Assembly (NCBI GenBank): GCA_903934795.1
Contig: CAIZPE010000242.1
Coordinates: forward strand, 1-62,394
Reading direction: 5' to 3'
Length of the DNA stretch: 62,394 bases
Source: an uncultured bacterium
Lineage (GTDB): Bacteria; Pseudomonadota; Gammaproteobacteria; Burkholderiales; Burkholderiaceae_E
A program made the translations under genes and the position numbers. Of this stretch, positions 16,768 to 24,854 are shown in pieces (the stretch's first letter is position 1; every line of letters starts with the position of its first letter). Under the pieces are notes generated by a model that had not been told where the DNA came from, searched no databases, and saw only the letters and a program-made list of their open reading frames with translations.

Positions 16768-18689
16768 GCGCCGCCGGTGATGCCGGCGCGCCGATGAAAC
16801 CGGCCAGCGCCCACACCTGCTGTCTCAACCGGAAGGTGTTCAGCGAGCTCGACTTCTCCGACCAGGAGTCCTTCGACGATGCCGGGCGCGGCCTGATCGG
16901 CAGCATTCCCGATGCGCGAATCGTGGGCGGGCGAGGGCAGGTTGTCTGGGACCTTGCCAGCTTCGGCTTCCTCGAGGACGAGCAGGCGCCCGACTCGGTC
17001 AACCCCAGCCTGTGGCGACAGGCGCGGCTGAACCGGCTGCACGGGCTGTTCCGGGTCACCGACCGGCTCTACCAGGTGCGTGGCTTCGACCTCGCCAACA
17101 TGACCATCATCGAAGGCGACAGTGGCATCGTGATCATCGATCCGCTGATGTTCACCGAGACCGCAGCCGCGGCGCTGGCGCTGTATCGCGCCCATCGCGG
17201 CGATCGGCCGGTGCGTGCGGTGATCTATTCCCACAGCCACACCGACCACTACGGTGGCGTCGAGGGCGTGATCACGCCGGCGCAGGCCGCCAGCGGCGAG
17301 GTGGCGGTGATCGCGCCCGAGGGCTTCATGCACGAGGTCATCTCGGAGAATGTGCTGGCCGGCGTACCGATGCGCCGGCGCGCGATGTTCCAGTTCGGCC
17401 CCACCCTGGCCCGCGGCCCGCTCGGGCATGTGGACAGCGGCCTGGGCAAGGTCACCGGACGCGGCACCCAGAGCCTGATCGCGCCCAACCGCATCGTCAG
17501 CGAGCCGACCGAGACCCTGGTCATCGATGGCATCGAGGTGGTCTGCCAGCTCACGCCCGAGACCGAGGCGCCGGCGGAGATGAACTTCTTCTTTCCGCAG
17601 CTCGGGGTGCTGAACCTGTCGGAGAACGGCTGCCACACCATGCACAACCTGTGTCCCATCCGTGGCGCCAAGACACGGGACGCGCTGGCCTGGTCCAAGT
17701 ACCTCGATCAGGCGCTCGATGCCTTCATCGACCGCACCGAGGTCTGCATCGCGCAGCATCACTGGCCCACCTGGGGCCGCGAGCGGGTGCGCCGCTTCAT
17801 CAGCGAGCAGCGCGACATGTACCGCTATCTGCACGATCAGACCCTGCGGCTGATGAGCCACGGCCTGACGCCCAACGAGATCGCCGAGTCGGTGCGCATG
17901 CCGGCCTCGCTGCGGGCGCGCTGGCACGCGCGTCCCTACTACGGCGCGGTCGAGCACAATGTGCGGGCGGTCTATGCCCACTATCTCGGGCCCTACGACG
18001 GCAACCCGGTCAACCTCAATCCGCTCTCGCCGCAGGCGCAGGCGCAGCGCTACCTCGAGTACATGGGCGGTGCAGACAGCGTGCTGGCGCGCGCACGCAA
18101 GGACTTCGACGCCGGCGATTACCGCTGGGTGGCGCAGGTCTGCCACCACCTGGTGTTTGCCGACCCGGCCAACCGGCCGGCCCGCGAGCTCTGCGCCGAT
18201 GCCCTCGAGCAGCTGGGCTACCAGAGCGAGTCATCCACCTGGCGCAACGCGTATCTGCTTGGCGCGCATGAGCTGCGCAAGGGCGCACCCCGGCCACCCG
18301 CCGGTGCGCAGGGCGGGGTGGCGCCGCGGGTGGTGGCGATGATGCCGATGCCGATGTTCTTCGATTACCTCGCCATCCGCATCAACGGACCGAAGGCGGA
18401 GGGACTCAGCCTGCGCATCGACTGGCGCATGACCGATGAAGGCGGCTGTCATCGGCTGAGTCTGAGCCACGGTGCGCTCAGTCACGCCGAGGGCAGCCAT
18501 GGCGAGGCCCGTCAGGCCACGGTGCTCGCTGACCGTACCGCGCTGGGCGCGCTGCTGTCGGCCGGCAAGCGCTTCTCGCAGGCGCTCGAGGAGGGCCTGC
18601 TCGGGGTGGACGGTGAGCGCCAATCGGTGGCGGCGCTCTTCGGTGTGCTCGACGATTTCTCGCCGATGTTCAACATCCTCGAGCCCTGA
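16764..18689 (+). CDS. Alkyl/aryl-sulfatase of the metallo-beta-lactamase fold (SdsA1/BDS1-like)
   Basis: A 641-residue class III sulfatase. The metal motif HSHTDH is at residues 157-162 in IYSHSHTDHYGG. Other family markers are FDLANMTIIEG, IIDPL, HNLCPIRGAK and the C-terminal SCP2-like domain from about residue 515. SdsA1 hydrolyses alkyl sulfates such as dodecyl sulfate to alcohol and sulfate. No clear Sec signal peptide is visible, unlike SdsA1, which is exported; this copy may act in the cytoplasm. The gene is coupled by a four-base overlap to an esterase. GTG at 16764 is the listed start; the in-frame ATG at 16794 (MKPASAHT) is an alternative. Confidence 0.88.
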   Translation: MSAAGDAGAPMKPASAHTCCLNRKVFSELDFSDQESFDDAGRGLIGSIPDARIVGGRGQVVWDLASFGFLEDEQAPDSVNPSLWRQARLNRLHGLFRVTDRLYQVRGFDLANMTIIEGDSGIVIIDPLMFTETAAAALALYRAHRGDRPVRAVIYSHSHTDHYGGVEGVITPAQAASGEVAVIAPEGFMHEVISENVLAGVPMRRRAMFQFGPTLARGPLGHVDSGLGKVTGRGTQSLIAPNRIVSEPTETLVIDGIEVVCQLTPETEAPAEMNFFFPQLGVLNLSENGCHTMHNLCPIRGAKTRDALAWSKYLDQALDAFIDRTEVCIAQHHWPTWGRERVRRFISEQRDMYRYLHDQTLRLMSHGLTPNEIAESVRMPASLRARWHARPYYGAVEHNVRAVYAHYLGPYDGNPVNLNPLSPQAQAQRYLEYMGGADSVLARARKDFDAGDYRWVAQVCHHLVFADPANRPARELCADALEQLGYQSESSTWRNAYLLGAHELRKGAPRPPAGAQGGVAPRVVAMMPMPMFFDYLAIRINGPKAEGLSLRIDWRMTDEGGCHRLSLSHGALSHAEGSHGEARQATVLADRTALGALLSAGKRFSQALEEGLLGVDGERQSVAALFGVLDDFSPMFNILEP

Positions 18690-18701
18690 GGCGGCTCATG
18701 C

Positions 18702-19379
18702 TCAGGCGGCACCCACCAGCAGCCACGTGCTGGCGCCGGCGAGAGCGAACGCGAAGGCCCTTGCCGGCAGACGCAGGCGCGTGCGCAGGGCCGGCGTGAG
18801 CCGGCTGGCCGGCAGCCACACCGCCATCAGCAGTCCGGCCTGCAGCAGCGCCAGTCCGGCGAGATAGGCCAGCACCGGCGTGGGCTCCGCGCCCACCACG
18901 GCTTCACCATGGACGAGCCCGTGGACGAGTCCGGCCAGCCCCGCCGCCCCTGTCCAGCGTGTACCGGCCGATGCGTTACGAGCACCGGCGCCGATGCGGG
19001 AAAGACCGAGCACGAACGCGGGCAGCAACAGACTGAGCGCGAGTGCGGCATCCTGCAGGGGCAGGCTCAGGCCGGCTGCGCCGGCCACCGTGCCGATCAG
19101 GCCGGCAACCAGGAACAGGGTGAGCAGGCGCATGCCCTGCCTGCGCGCCACGGGCAGGCAGGCGATCGCAGCAGCGCTGCCCAGCAGGAAGAGCAGATGG
19201 CCGGGTTCGATCAGCGGATGCCCGAGGCCTGAGAGCAGGCCCTCCATCAGGGTGGCTGGCGTCTGCCCGCCCATCGGGTGATGCGCCAGGGCGGGTGAGG
19301 CGCCGAGCGCCAGCACGAGCGTGGTCGGCAAAGCGCCGCGGCAGGACACGGTACCGGACGGTGCGGACAGGTGGGTCAT
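18702..19379 (-). CDS. HupE/UreJ-type metal permease
   Basis: A 225-residue polytopic membrane protein with about six helices and an N-terminal signal-like helix ending ALAHHPMGG. The HupE/UreJ hallmarks are a GHPLIEPGHLLFLLG helix and a later GLVHGLVHGEAVVGA helix. In most members the first motif reads HP-x-x-G-x-DH; here the aspartate is Gly (PGH). HupE and UreJ import nickel for hydrogenase or urease, and related copies import cobalt. Its start overlaps the stop of the cobalt-type nitrile hydratase subunit by four bases. Supply of cobalt to that enzyme is therefore the natural inference. It is the last gene of the operon. Confidence 0.8.
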   Translation of the reverse strand: MTHLSAPSGTVSCRGALPTTLVLALGASPALAHHPMGGQTPATLMEGLLSGLGHPLIEPGHLLFLLGSAAAIACLPVARRQGMRLLTLFLVAGLIGTVAGAAGLSLPLQDAALALSLLLPAFVLGLSRIGAGARNASAGTRWTGAAGLAGLVHGLVHGEAVVGAEPTPVLAYLAGLALLQAGLLMAVWLPASRLTPALRTRLRLPARAFAFALAGASTWLLVGAA

Positions 19380-20113
19380 GACTGGGCCTCGGTGGGCGTG
19401 ATGGGAGACAGCGCCTGCGCGACGCCGATCATGCTGTCGCGGCTGACCAGTCGGGCGAGGGCGTCTTCACTCAAGCCCTCGGTGCCCTCGGGTCTTCGTG
19501 GCAGCACGAGAAAGCGCATGTCCGCGGTGCTGTCATGCACGCAGATCGCGGTGCTGGCGGGAAGATGAAGCCCGAATTCGGCGAGCACGGATGCCGGTTC
19601 GCGCACGGTTCGGGCCCGGTAGGCCTTGCTGATGTACCAGGACGGGGGTTGGCCCAGGATCGACCGTGGATAGCACGAGCACAGCGTGCACACGATCAGG
19701 TTGTGCTCGGCCTCGGTGTTCTCCACCACCACCAGTTGCGCCTCGCCCACCCTGATGTCGAGCTCGGCCGCGGCGTCCTTGCCGTTGGCCAGAAGTCGTG
19801 CGCGGAAAGCCGGATCGATCCAGGCCCGGGCCACCAGCCTTGCACCGAGGTGCGTGCCGGGCGCCTCGAGTTTCTGGATCTCGAGAGTGACTTCACCTGC
19901 CGACAGGATCCCGCGTTCGATCAGCAGGGCCTGCAGGGCATCGACCATCTGCTGTCCGAGCAGGTTGCCCTCGCCGTCCTCGATCACCAGGGCATCGTGC
20001 TCGTGGGCGTGGCCATGCGCCCGAGGATGGTCGTGCTCATGGGCGTGCTCATGGTCGTGCTCACGGCCGTCATGATGGTCGTGTCTCGGTGCGGGTGATG
20101 GCGGCTCAGCCAT
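19376..20113 (-). CDS. Cobalt-type nitrile hydratase alpha / thiocyanate hydrolase gamma-like subunit with His-rich tail
   Basis: This 245-residue subunit carries the metal centre. The claw motif is VCTLCSCY (Cys142, Cys145, Cys147); threonine between the first cysteines marks the cobalt type. The surrounding family sequence is clear: HLGARLVARAWIDPAFRARLL, ENTEAEHN, AYRARTVREPASVLAEFGL, FLVLPRRPEGTEG and RDSMIGV. The residue after YP is Arg150 where nitrile hydratases usually have Trp. Residues 11-39 hold 13 histidines mixed with Asp and Glu, an extension that family members normally lack and that looks like a metal-binding tail. The enzyme adds water to a C-N triple bond (nitrile to amide, or thiocyanate to carbonyl sulfide and ammonia). 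Its gene overlaps the beta-C gene by eight bases and the HupE/UreJ gene by four. Confidence 0.88.
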   Translation of the reverse strand: MAEPPSPAPRHDHHDGREHDHEHAHEHDHPRAHGHAHEHDALVIEDGEGNLLGQQMVDALQALLIERGILSAGEVTLEIQKLEAPGTHLGARLVARAWIDPAFRARLLANGKDAAAELDIRVGEAQLVVVENTEAEHNLIVCTLCSCYPRSILGQPPSWYISKAYRARTVREPASVLAEFGLHLPASTAICVHDSTADMRFLVLPRRPEGTEGLSEDALARLVSRDSMIGVAQALSPITPTEAQS

Positions 20114-20411
20114 GGGACTCTCCGTGCTCGGCTTCGAGCCAGTGGTCATAGATCTCGATGCACAGCGCATCGTCGGGATGGCGGCGGTGTTCCGGCCAGA
20201 GTTCGCGCATCGGGAACCGTACCCGGTAGAGCGGCACCACCTGGCCGTCGGTTCGGCCCACGGCCAGATCTTCCGGGTTGAGGAACCAGCCGCAGCACTG
20301 GATGATTTCGCCGCACTGGCCGAGGATGTAATCGGGAGTGCGCACATGGCCGGGCTTGCGCAGGTCACGCACCCGGACCCGGTCGCCGAGTCTGAAACGC
20401 TGACGCGACAT
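20106..20411 (-). CDS. Nitrile hydratase beta subunit, C-terminal-domain polypeptide
   Basis: This 101-residue protein matches only the SH3-like C-terminal half of nitrile hydratase beta: FRLGDRVRVRDL, GHVRTPDYILGQCG, NPEDLAVGRTDGQ, PLYRVRF and ELWPEH. The arginine in GHVRTPDY corresponds to the conserved beta arginine that hydrogen-bonds the oxidised metal-site cysteine. A separate gene for this half is the arrangement known in thiocyanate hydrolase and in toyocamycin nitrile hydratase. A GAGG sequence that overlaps the stop of the upstream gene could serve as its ribosome binding site, with 11-base spacing. It ends eight bases inside the metal-subunit gene. Confidence 0.85.
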   Translation of the reverse strand: MSRQRFRLGDRVRVRDLRKPGHVRTPDYILGQCGEIIQCCGWFLNPEDLAVGRTDGQVVPLYRVRFPMRELWPEHRRHPDDALCIEIYDHWLEAEHGESHG

Positions 20412-20424
20412 GGCTTGCGCTGCC

Positions 20425-20748
20425 TCAGCCTTCCCGGCAGGGCGTGGACCAGCGGTCCTGAACGCTGCTCAGCGCCGCCTCGAACTCCTCGCGGGTGAAC
20501 AGCCCCTTGGCAACGAGGGTGTCGATCATCGCCTCGAGGCGCCGGCGGTAGAACGAATAACGCTGGTACTTGTCGAGCCCGAAGGACTCGAAGCCGTGAC
20601 GGATCTCGTCGAGCGAGATCACCCGGCGAGCGCCGTCGCCAAGCAGATTGCGGATTGCCTCGGCCTGCTTCTCCCAGTGCTGGAAGGGCAGTTCCACCTG
20701 CGGAATCGGACCGGCCGGCAGGCCGCCGATGTCGTGATAACCGCTCAT
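20425..20748 (-). CDS. Nitrile hydratase beta subunit, N-terminal-domain polypeptide
   Basis: This 107-residue protein matches the helical N-terminal half of nitrile hydratase beta. It begins MSGYHDIGGLPAGPIP, like beta subunits (HD-x-GG), and continues with FQHWEKQAEAI, DEIRHGFESFG, RYSFYRRRLEAM and the KGLFTREEFE motif. The arginine in EIRHGFES is the counterpart of the conserved active-site beta arginine. The gene ends 13 bases before the beta-C gene and is in another reading frame. Family members called nitrile hydratase activators resemble this half too, so a chaperone role is an alternative; the HDIGG start favours a structural subunit. Confidence 0.82.
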   Translation of the reverse strand: MSGYHDIGGLPAGPIPQVELPFQHWEKQAEAIRNLLGDGARRVISLDEIRHGFESFGLDKYQRYSFYRRRLEAMIDTLVAKGLFTREEFEAALSSVQDRWSTPCREG

Positions 20749-20763
20749 GTCGTCGCTCCCGGA

Positions 20764-21756
20764 TCAGGCCAGGTCGGCGGGCTTGAGCAGCACCGAACGG
20801 ACATCCATGCGGTCCTTGAGCACGCCCTCCTTGTGGAAGACATCGACCAGCGCCTGATAGGAGCGGATGTCGGTGTCGTTGAGCTCGTTCCAGGCGCGCA
20901 GGTAGGGCTGGGCGATGATGCGCACACTCTCGCCGCGGATCGCGGTGTACTTCGCGAAGTAGGGGCGCACCCGGTCGAACTCGGTGTTGGCAAGACGCGT
21001 GGCCTGGTCGAGCACCTGTACCACCTTTCGTGCCACCTGCGGCCGCTCCTTGATGAAGCGCGTGGTCAGCAGCGAGACGCCGGAATAGAAGGGATCGGCG
21101 ATGACACTCGCGCAGGGGTTGGTCATGGCGCGGGTGGCCTCGCCCGAAGCCACCGCGATCGAGCCGACCGGTTCGAGCGAGAGCGTGGCATCGATGCTGC
21201 CCGCCACCACCGAGGGCACCTGCAGGCCGACAGCGATCTCCTGCAGGCGCACATCCTTGTCGGGGTCCAGGCCGTTGGCCCGAAGCATGTGGCGCGAGAT
21301 GGTTCGCCACTGGATGCCGGGCAGGTGGCCGAGCGATTTGCCGCGCAGATCCTTGAAGCTGCGGATGGTCGAGCCGTTGCGCACGATCAGGCCGTCGTTG
21401 ATGCGATCGACGCGCACGCCGCCACCCTGCAGACCGAATACCTTGAAGGTGCCGGGGTAGCGCGCCTCGGCCAGCATGGTGATGCCAGCCGCCGCGCCGG
21501 GCGCACCGACATCGGCCTGGTTGGCGACCAGGGAGTCGATGATCTGGTTGGGGTTCTGGAACTGGACAGCCTCGGCCTCGATGCCGGCCTTCTCGAAGAG
21601 CTTGTCCTGCAAGGCCACATAGAGCGCCGTGGTCTGCATGATCGGCAGCCAGGAGAGCTTCACCTTCTCGGTCTTCTGGGCGTGCACCCAGGGTGCGGCA
21701 AGGCTGCCGGTGGCAGCGGCGGCCACGCCCAGCAGGCGGCGTCTGGTGTTGATCAT
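20764..21756 (-). CDS. ABC transporter periplasmic binding protein (NMT1/SsuA/TauA type)
   Basis: A 330-residue exported binding protein. The N-terminus NTRRRLLGVAAAATGSLA ends in VHAQ and carries a twin-arginine-like start before a hydrophobic segment. The mature part follows the SsuA/NMT1 pattern (KVKLSWLPIMQTTALYVA, GITMLAEA, LRGKSLGHLPG). Proteins of this family deliver small organic sulfonates, nitriles, pyrimidine precursors or inorganic anions to a two-component permease. GGAGG lies six bases before the start. It sits 15 bases upstream of the beta-N gene in the same operon, so the imported compound is plausibly the substrate of the nitrile/thiocyanate enzyme. Confidence 0.88.
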   Translation of the reverse strand: MINTRRRLLGVAAAATGSLAAPWVHAQKTEKVKLSWLPIMQTTALYVALQDKLFEKAGIEAEAVQFQNPNQIIDSLVANQADVGAPGAAAGITMLAEARYPGTFKVFGLQGGGVRVDRINDGLIVRNGSTIRSFKDLRGKSLGHLPGIQWRTISRHMLRANGLDPDKDVRLQEIAVGLQVPSVVAGSIDATLSLEPVGSIAVASGEATRAMTNPCASVIADPFYSGVSLLTTRFIKERPQVARKVVQVLDQATRLANTEFDRVRPYFAKYTAIRGESVRIIAQPYLRAWNELNDTDIRSYQALVDVFHKEGVLKDRMDVRSVLLKPADLA

Positions 21757-21802
21757 CGAAAGCCTCCAGTTGTTGAGTTCGGTTGCCCTGCGCGGCGCCG
21801 GA

Positions 21803-22579
21803 TCAGCGGCCGGCCCACTTCACGAAATGCCGCTCCAGGCCCAGGAAAAGGATGTTCAGGCCATAGCCCAGGCAGCCCGTGGCGATGATCGAGGCGTACA
21901 TCTGCTTCAGGTCGAAGACCTGCTGCGCGTCGATGATGCGTCTGCCCATGCCATTGGCCGAGCCGATGAACATCTCGGCCACGATGATCACCACCAGGGC
22001 GTAGGAGACGCCCAGGCGCAGACCGACGCAGGTCTGGGGCAGCGACTCGTAGAACATCACATCGCGGAAGATGCGGCCGCGCGAGGCGCCCATCACCCGT
22101 GCCGCGAGGATGCGGGTCGGGCGGGCGTTCATCACGCCGTAGGCGACATTGAAGACGATCACCAGCCAGGCCGAGAATGCCGCCACACCAACCTTCGATT
22201 CCTCGCCGATGCCGAAGATCAGCAGGAAGAGCGGGAACATCGCCGTGGCGGGCGTCGAACGGAAGAAGTCGATCGCAAACTCGAGCGCCCGGTAGATGCG
22301 GGTGTCTGAACCCAGTGCGATGCCCACGGGCACGCCAAGCGCCGCGGCCAGCGCGAAGGCGCCCAGGGTGCGTTTCAGGGTACCGGCGAAGTCCGCCAGG
22401 ATCGAGCCATCGGCAATCGAACCGCTCAGCGCCTGCAGCGTGGCCGCGGGCGTGGGCAGCAGCTTGGGACTGATCCACTGGCCTGCCGCAGCGAGCCACC
22501 AGATCGCCAGGATCAGCGCAGGGCCGATCCAGAAGGGATGCCGCAGCGCGGGGGCCATCATCCGGGACACTCGGTTCAT
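21803..22579 (-). CDS. ABC transporter permease (SsuC/TauC type)
   Basis: A 258-residue inner-membrane permease with about six helices. The coupling motif for the ATPase is visible around AARVMGASRGRIFRDVMF, which matches the EAA-type loop of the BPD_transp_1 family. It forms the channel for the importer coded by the flanking genes. Its start overlaps the end of the ATPase gene by four bases. The binding-protein gene follows after 46 bases. Confidence 0.92.
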   Translation of the reverse strand: MNRVSRMMAPALRHPFWIGPALILAIWWLAAAGQWISPKLLPTPAATLQALSGSIADGSILADFAGTLKRTLGAFALAAALGVPVGIALGSDTRIYRALEFAIDFFRSTPATAMFPLFLLIFGIGEESKVGVAAFSAWLVIVFNVAYGVMNARPTRILAARVMGASRGRIFRDVMFYESLPQTCVGLRLGVSYALVVIIVAEMFIGSANGMGRRIIDAQQVFDLKQMYASIIATGCLGYGLNILFLGLERHFVKWAGR

Positions 22580-23400
22580 CGGCGCACCTCGCGCTGGAAG
22601 ATGGCCAGGCTGCGGGCCTTGGTCGCGATGAACTCGGCATCGATCAGCGTTGCGTCGTTGCGCGGGCGAGGGGCGCCGACATCCACGATGTCGGCCACCC
22701 GCGTGGGGCGCTTGGTGAGCAGCAGCAGGTGATCGGCCAGGTAGACCGCCTCCTCGAGGTCGTGCGAAACCAGCAGCATCGTCACCCCGGTCTGCTGGAA
22801 CACAGTCTGAAGCCGTTCGCGGATGAACAGGGTCATCTCGTAGTCGAGGGCCGAGAAGGGCTCGTCGAGGAACATCACCTCGGGGCGCGGCGCAAGCGCC
22901 CGCAGGATCGATACCAGCTGCTGCTGGCCGCCCGAGAGCTCATAGGGCTTGCGCCCGAGATCGAAGCCGACCTCGAACTGCGTGATGAGCTCGTCGACCC
23001 TGGCCCGCCTTTGCGCCGGCGGCAGTCCGCGCACCTTCAGGGGGTACTCGATGTTCTGGCGCGCACTCAGCCATGGGAAGAGCGCGTCACGGTAATTCTG
23101 GAAGACGTAACCGATGGTCACATCGCGCACCGGGCGTCCATCGAAGAGGATCTCGCCGCCATCGATGGGGATCAGCCCCGCGATCAGGTTGATCAGCGTC
23201 GACTTTCCGCAGCCGTTCGGACCGAAAATGGAGATGAAGCGCCCGGCGGGGATGTCCAGATCGAAGTCCTGATAGAGGGGCGCCTCGCCGAAACGCTTGC
23301 ACAGACCGCGGATGCTGATCGCTGGTCGACGGCCCGCGTCGAAGTTCAGGCGGGGCGCGGCGACAGTGGCAAGCGCGGGATCGGGCAGGGGGGCGTTCAT
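22576..23400 (-). CDS. ABC transporter ATP-binding protein (SsuB/TauB type)
   Basis: A 274-residue ATPase, the first gene of the seven-gene operon that runs down to 18702. It has Walker A GPNGCGKST, signature LSGGQQQ, Walker B VMFLDEPFSALD and the switch histidine in SHDLEEA. The C-terminal extension is normal for SsuB/TauB. I chose the ATG at 23400 because the core then starts after a short tail; the frame stays open to 23520. The gene is divergent from the TAXI binding-protein gene, with 270 bases between them where I see no gene. Confidence 0.9.
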   Translation of the reverse strand: MNAPLPDPALATVAAPRLNFDAGRRPAISIRGLCKRFGEAPLYQDFDLDIPAGRFISIFGPNGCGKSTLINLIAGLIPIDGGEILFDGRPVRDVTIGYVFQNYRDALFPWLSARQNIEYPLKVRGLPPAQRRARVDELITQFEVGFDLGRKPYELSGGQQQLVSILRALAPRPEVMFLDEPFSALDYEMTLFIRERLQTVFQQTGVTMLLVSHDLEEAVYLADHLLLLTKRPTRVADIVDVGAPRPRNDATLIDAEFIATKARSLAIFQREVRR

Positions 23401-23670
23401 GGTCGGGGAGGACGCACATCGGTCGGTGGGCGGGAGCGCTGCCGGTGCGTTCAGCCCTTGCACGAGGCGTGCCATGGACGCCTGGGCATCGATCGCCCCG
23501 GCGATGGGCGCCCGATGCACCGCGCACGCCCGAAGGGCCCGTTCGCGGTGCAGGGCGGCGCCTGGCGCGCCGGCGTCGGCCCGCGTCTCATACCAGCCCC
23601 TGCCGATTTCCCTTCGCGCCGGGGCGGGCCGTAGACTGCGCCGGTACTCTCATCCTGCACCGGAGCTCTC

Positions 23671-24819
23671 ATGCTGCGCCACTCCCTGTCAGCCGCCCTG
23701 CTCGCCGCCCTGCTGCCCGTCACCTCGGGTGCCCAGGAGGCCAAGCTGCCCGCCACGCTCACCCTGACCGCCTACGAGACCGGTTCGAACGCCTTCAACC
23801 AGGCCGTGGCGGTGGGCAACATGCTCAAGAAGCGATTCGGCACCGACATGCGGGTTCTGCCGGCCGGCAATGATGTGGCGCGCCTTGCGCCGCTCAAGGC
23901 CGGACGCGCCCAGGCCTCGGCCATGGGGATCGGCACCTTCTTCGCCCAGGAGGGTGTGCTGGAGTTCGCGGTGCGGGAATGGGGCCCGCAGCCGCTGCAG
24001 CTGCTGCTCACCGCGTCGACCTGCAGCGGACAGTCGCTGGGGGCGGCCAATGACGTGGGCATCCGCAGCGCCGCAGACCTCAAGGGCAAGCGCGTGGGCA
24101 TGGTGGTGGGGTCGCCCGCGGTCAACCAGAGCGTCCATGCCCTGATCGCCTTCGGTGGCTGGACCACCAACGAGGTCAAGCCGGTGGAGTTCGCCAGCTA
24201 CGGCGCGATGATGAAGGGCGTGGTCAACAACGAGATCGATGTCTTCTTCGCGTCCACGATCTCGGGCATGGCCAAGGAGATCGAGAGCTCGCCGCGCGGC
24301 ATCACCTGGATCTCCATGCCGGCAGCCGACAAGGCCGGCTGGGCGCGGGTGCAGAAGGTGGCGCCTTACTTCTATCCGCACAAGTCCACCTGCGGCGCCG
24401 GTTACGCCAAGGGTCAGGCGATCGAGACCTCGGTGTACCCGTATCCCATCTTCATGGCCTACGGTTCCCAGGATGCCGGCACCGTCTATGCGTTCACCCG
24501 CGCCATGCTCACCCATTACGATGACTACAAGGATTCGGTACCGGGGGTGGATGGTCTGGAGGGCAAGCGTCAGAACCTGACCTGGACCATTCCCTACCAC
24601 GCGGGGGCGGTGAAGGCGCTCATCGAGGCCAAGCTCTGGACCGACGCCGCACAGAAGCACAATGACGGGCTGCTGCGCCGTCAGGAGGTGCTGGGTACCG
24701 CCTGGAAGGACTTCCTCAAGACCAATCCGCCGGAAGACCGTGAGCAGTTCCGTGCCGCCTGGATGAAGGCCCGCGCCGCGGCCCTGACCAAGGCCGGCCT
24801 CGAACTCATGGCCAACTGA
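23671..24819 (+). CDS. TAXI-family TRAP transporter solute-binding protein
   Basis: A 382-residue exported protein with a Sec signal peptide (MLRHSLSAALLAALLPVTSGA). The fold pattern is TAXI: LTAYETGSNAFNQAVAVGNMLKKRFG near the N-terminus, then DLKGKRVGMVVGSPAVNQ and a C-terminal domain starting around YPIFMAYGSQ. TAXI proteins feed fused DctQM membrane subunits, often with carboxylates. No membrane component is near, so this is an orphan binding protein. A second periplasmic binding protein gene follows after 35 bases and is likely co-transcribed. Confidence 0.85.
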   Translation: MLRHSLSAALLAALLPVTSGAQEAKLPATLTLTAYETGSNAFNQAVAVGNMLKKRFGTDMRVLPAGNDVARLAPLKAGRAQASAMGIGTFFAQEGVLEFAVREWGPQPLQLLLTASTCSGQSLGAANDVGIRSAADLKGKRVGMVVGSPAVNQSVHALIAFGGWTTNEVKPVEFASYGAMMKGVVNNEIDVFFASTISGMAKEIESSPRGITWISMPAADKAGWARVQKVAPYFYPHKSTCGAGYAKGQAIETSVYPYPIFMAYGSQDAGTVYAFTRAMLTHYDDYKDSVPGVDGLEGKRQNLTWTIPYHAGAVKALIEAKLWTDAAQKHNDGLLRRQEVLGTAWKDFLKTNPPEDREQFRAAWMKARAAALTKAGLELMAN

Positions 24820-24854
24820 GCCGTGCCCGCGCCCCTGATCGACCGGAGCCCCTC

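Noticed and set aside
20412-20424. The two beta-type genes as one gene broken by a frameshift
   Set aside because: They are in different frames 13 bases apart, so an error is possible, but both ends match natural domain boundaries, and a split beta is the known state of thiocyanate hydrolase and toyocamycin nitrile hydratase.
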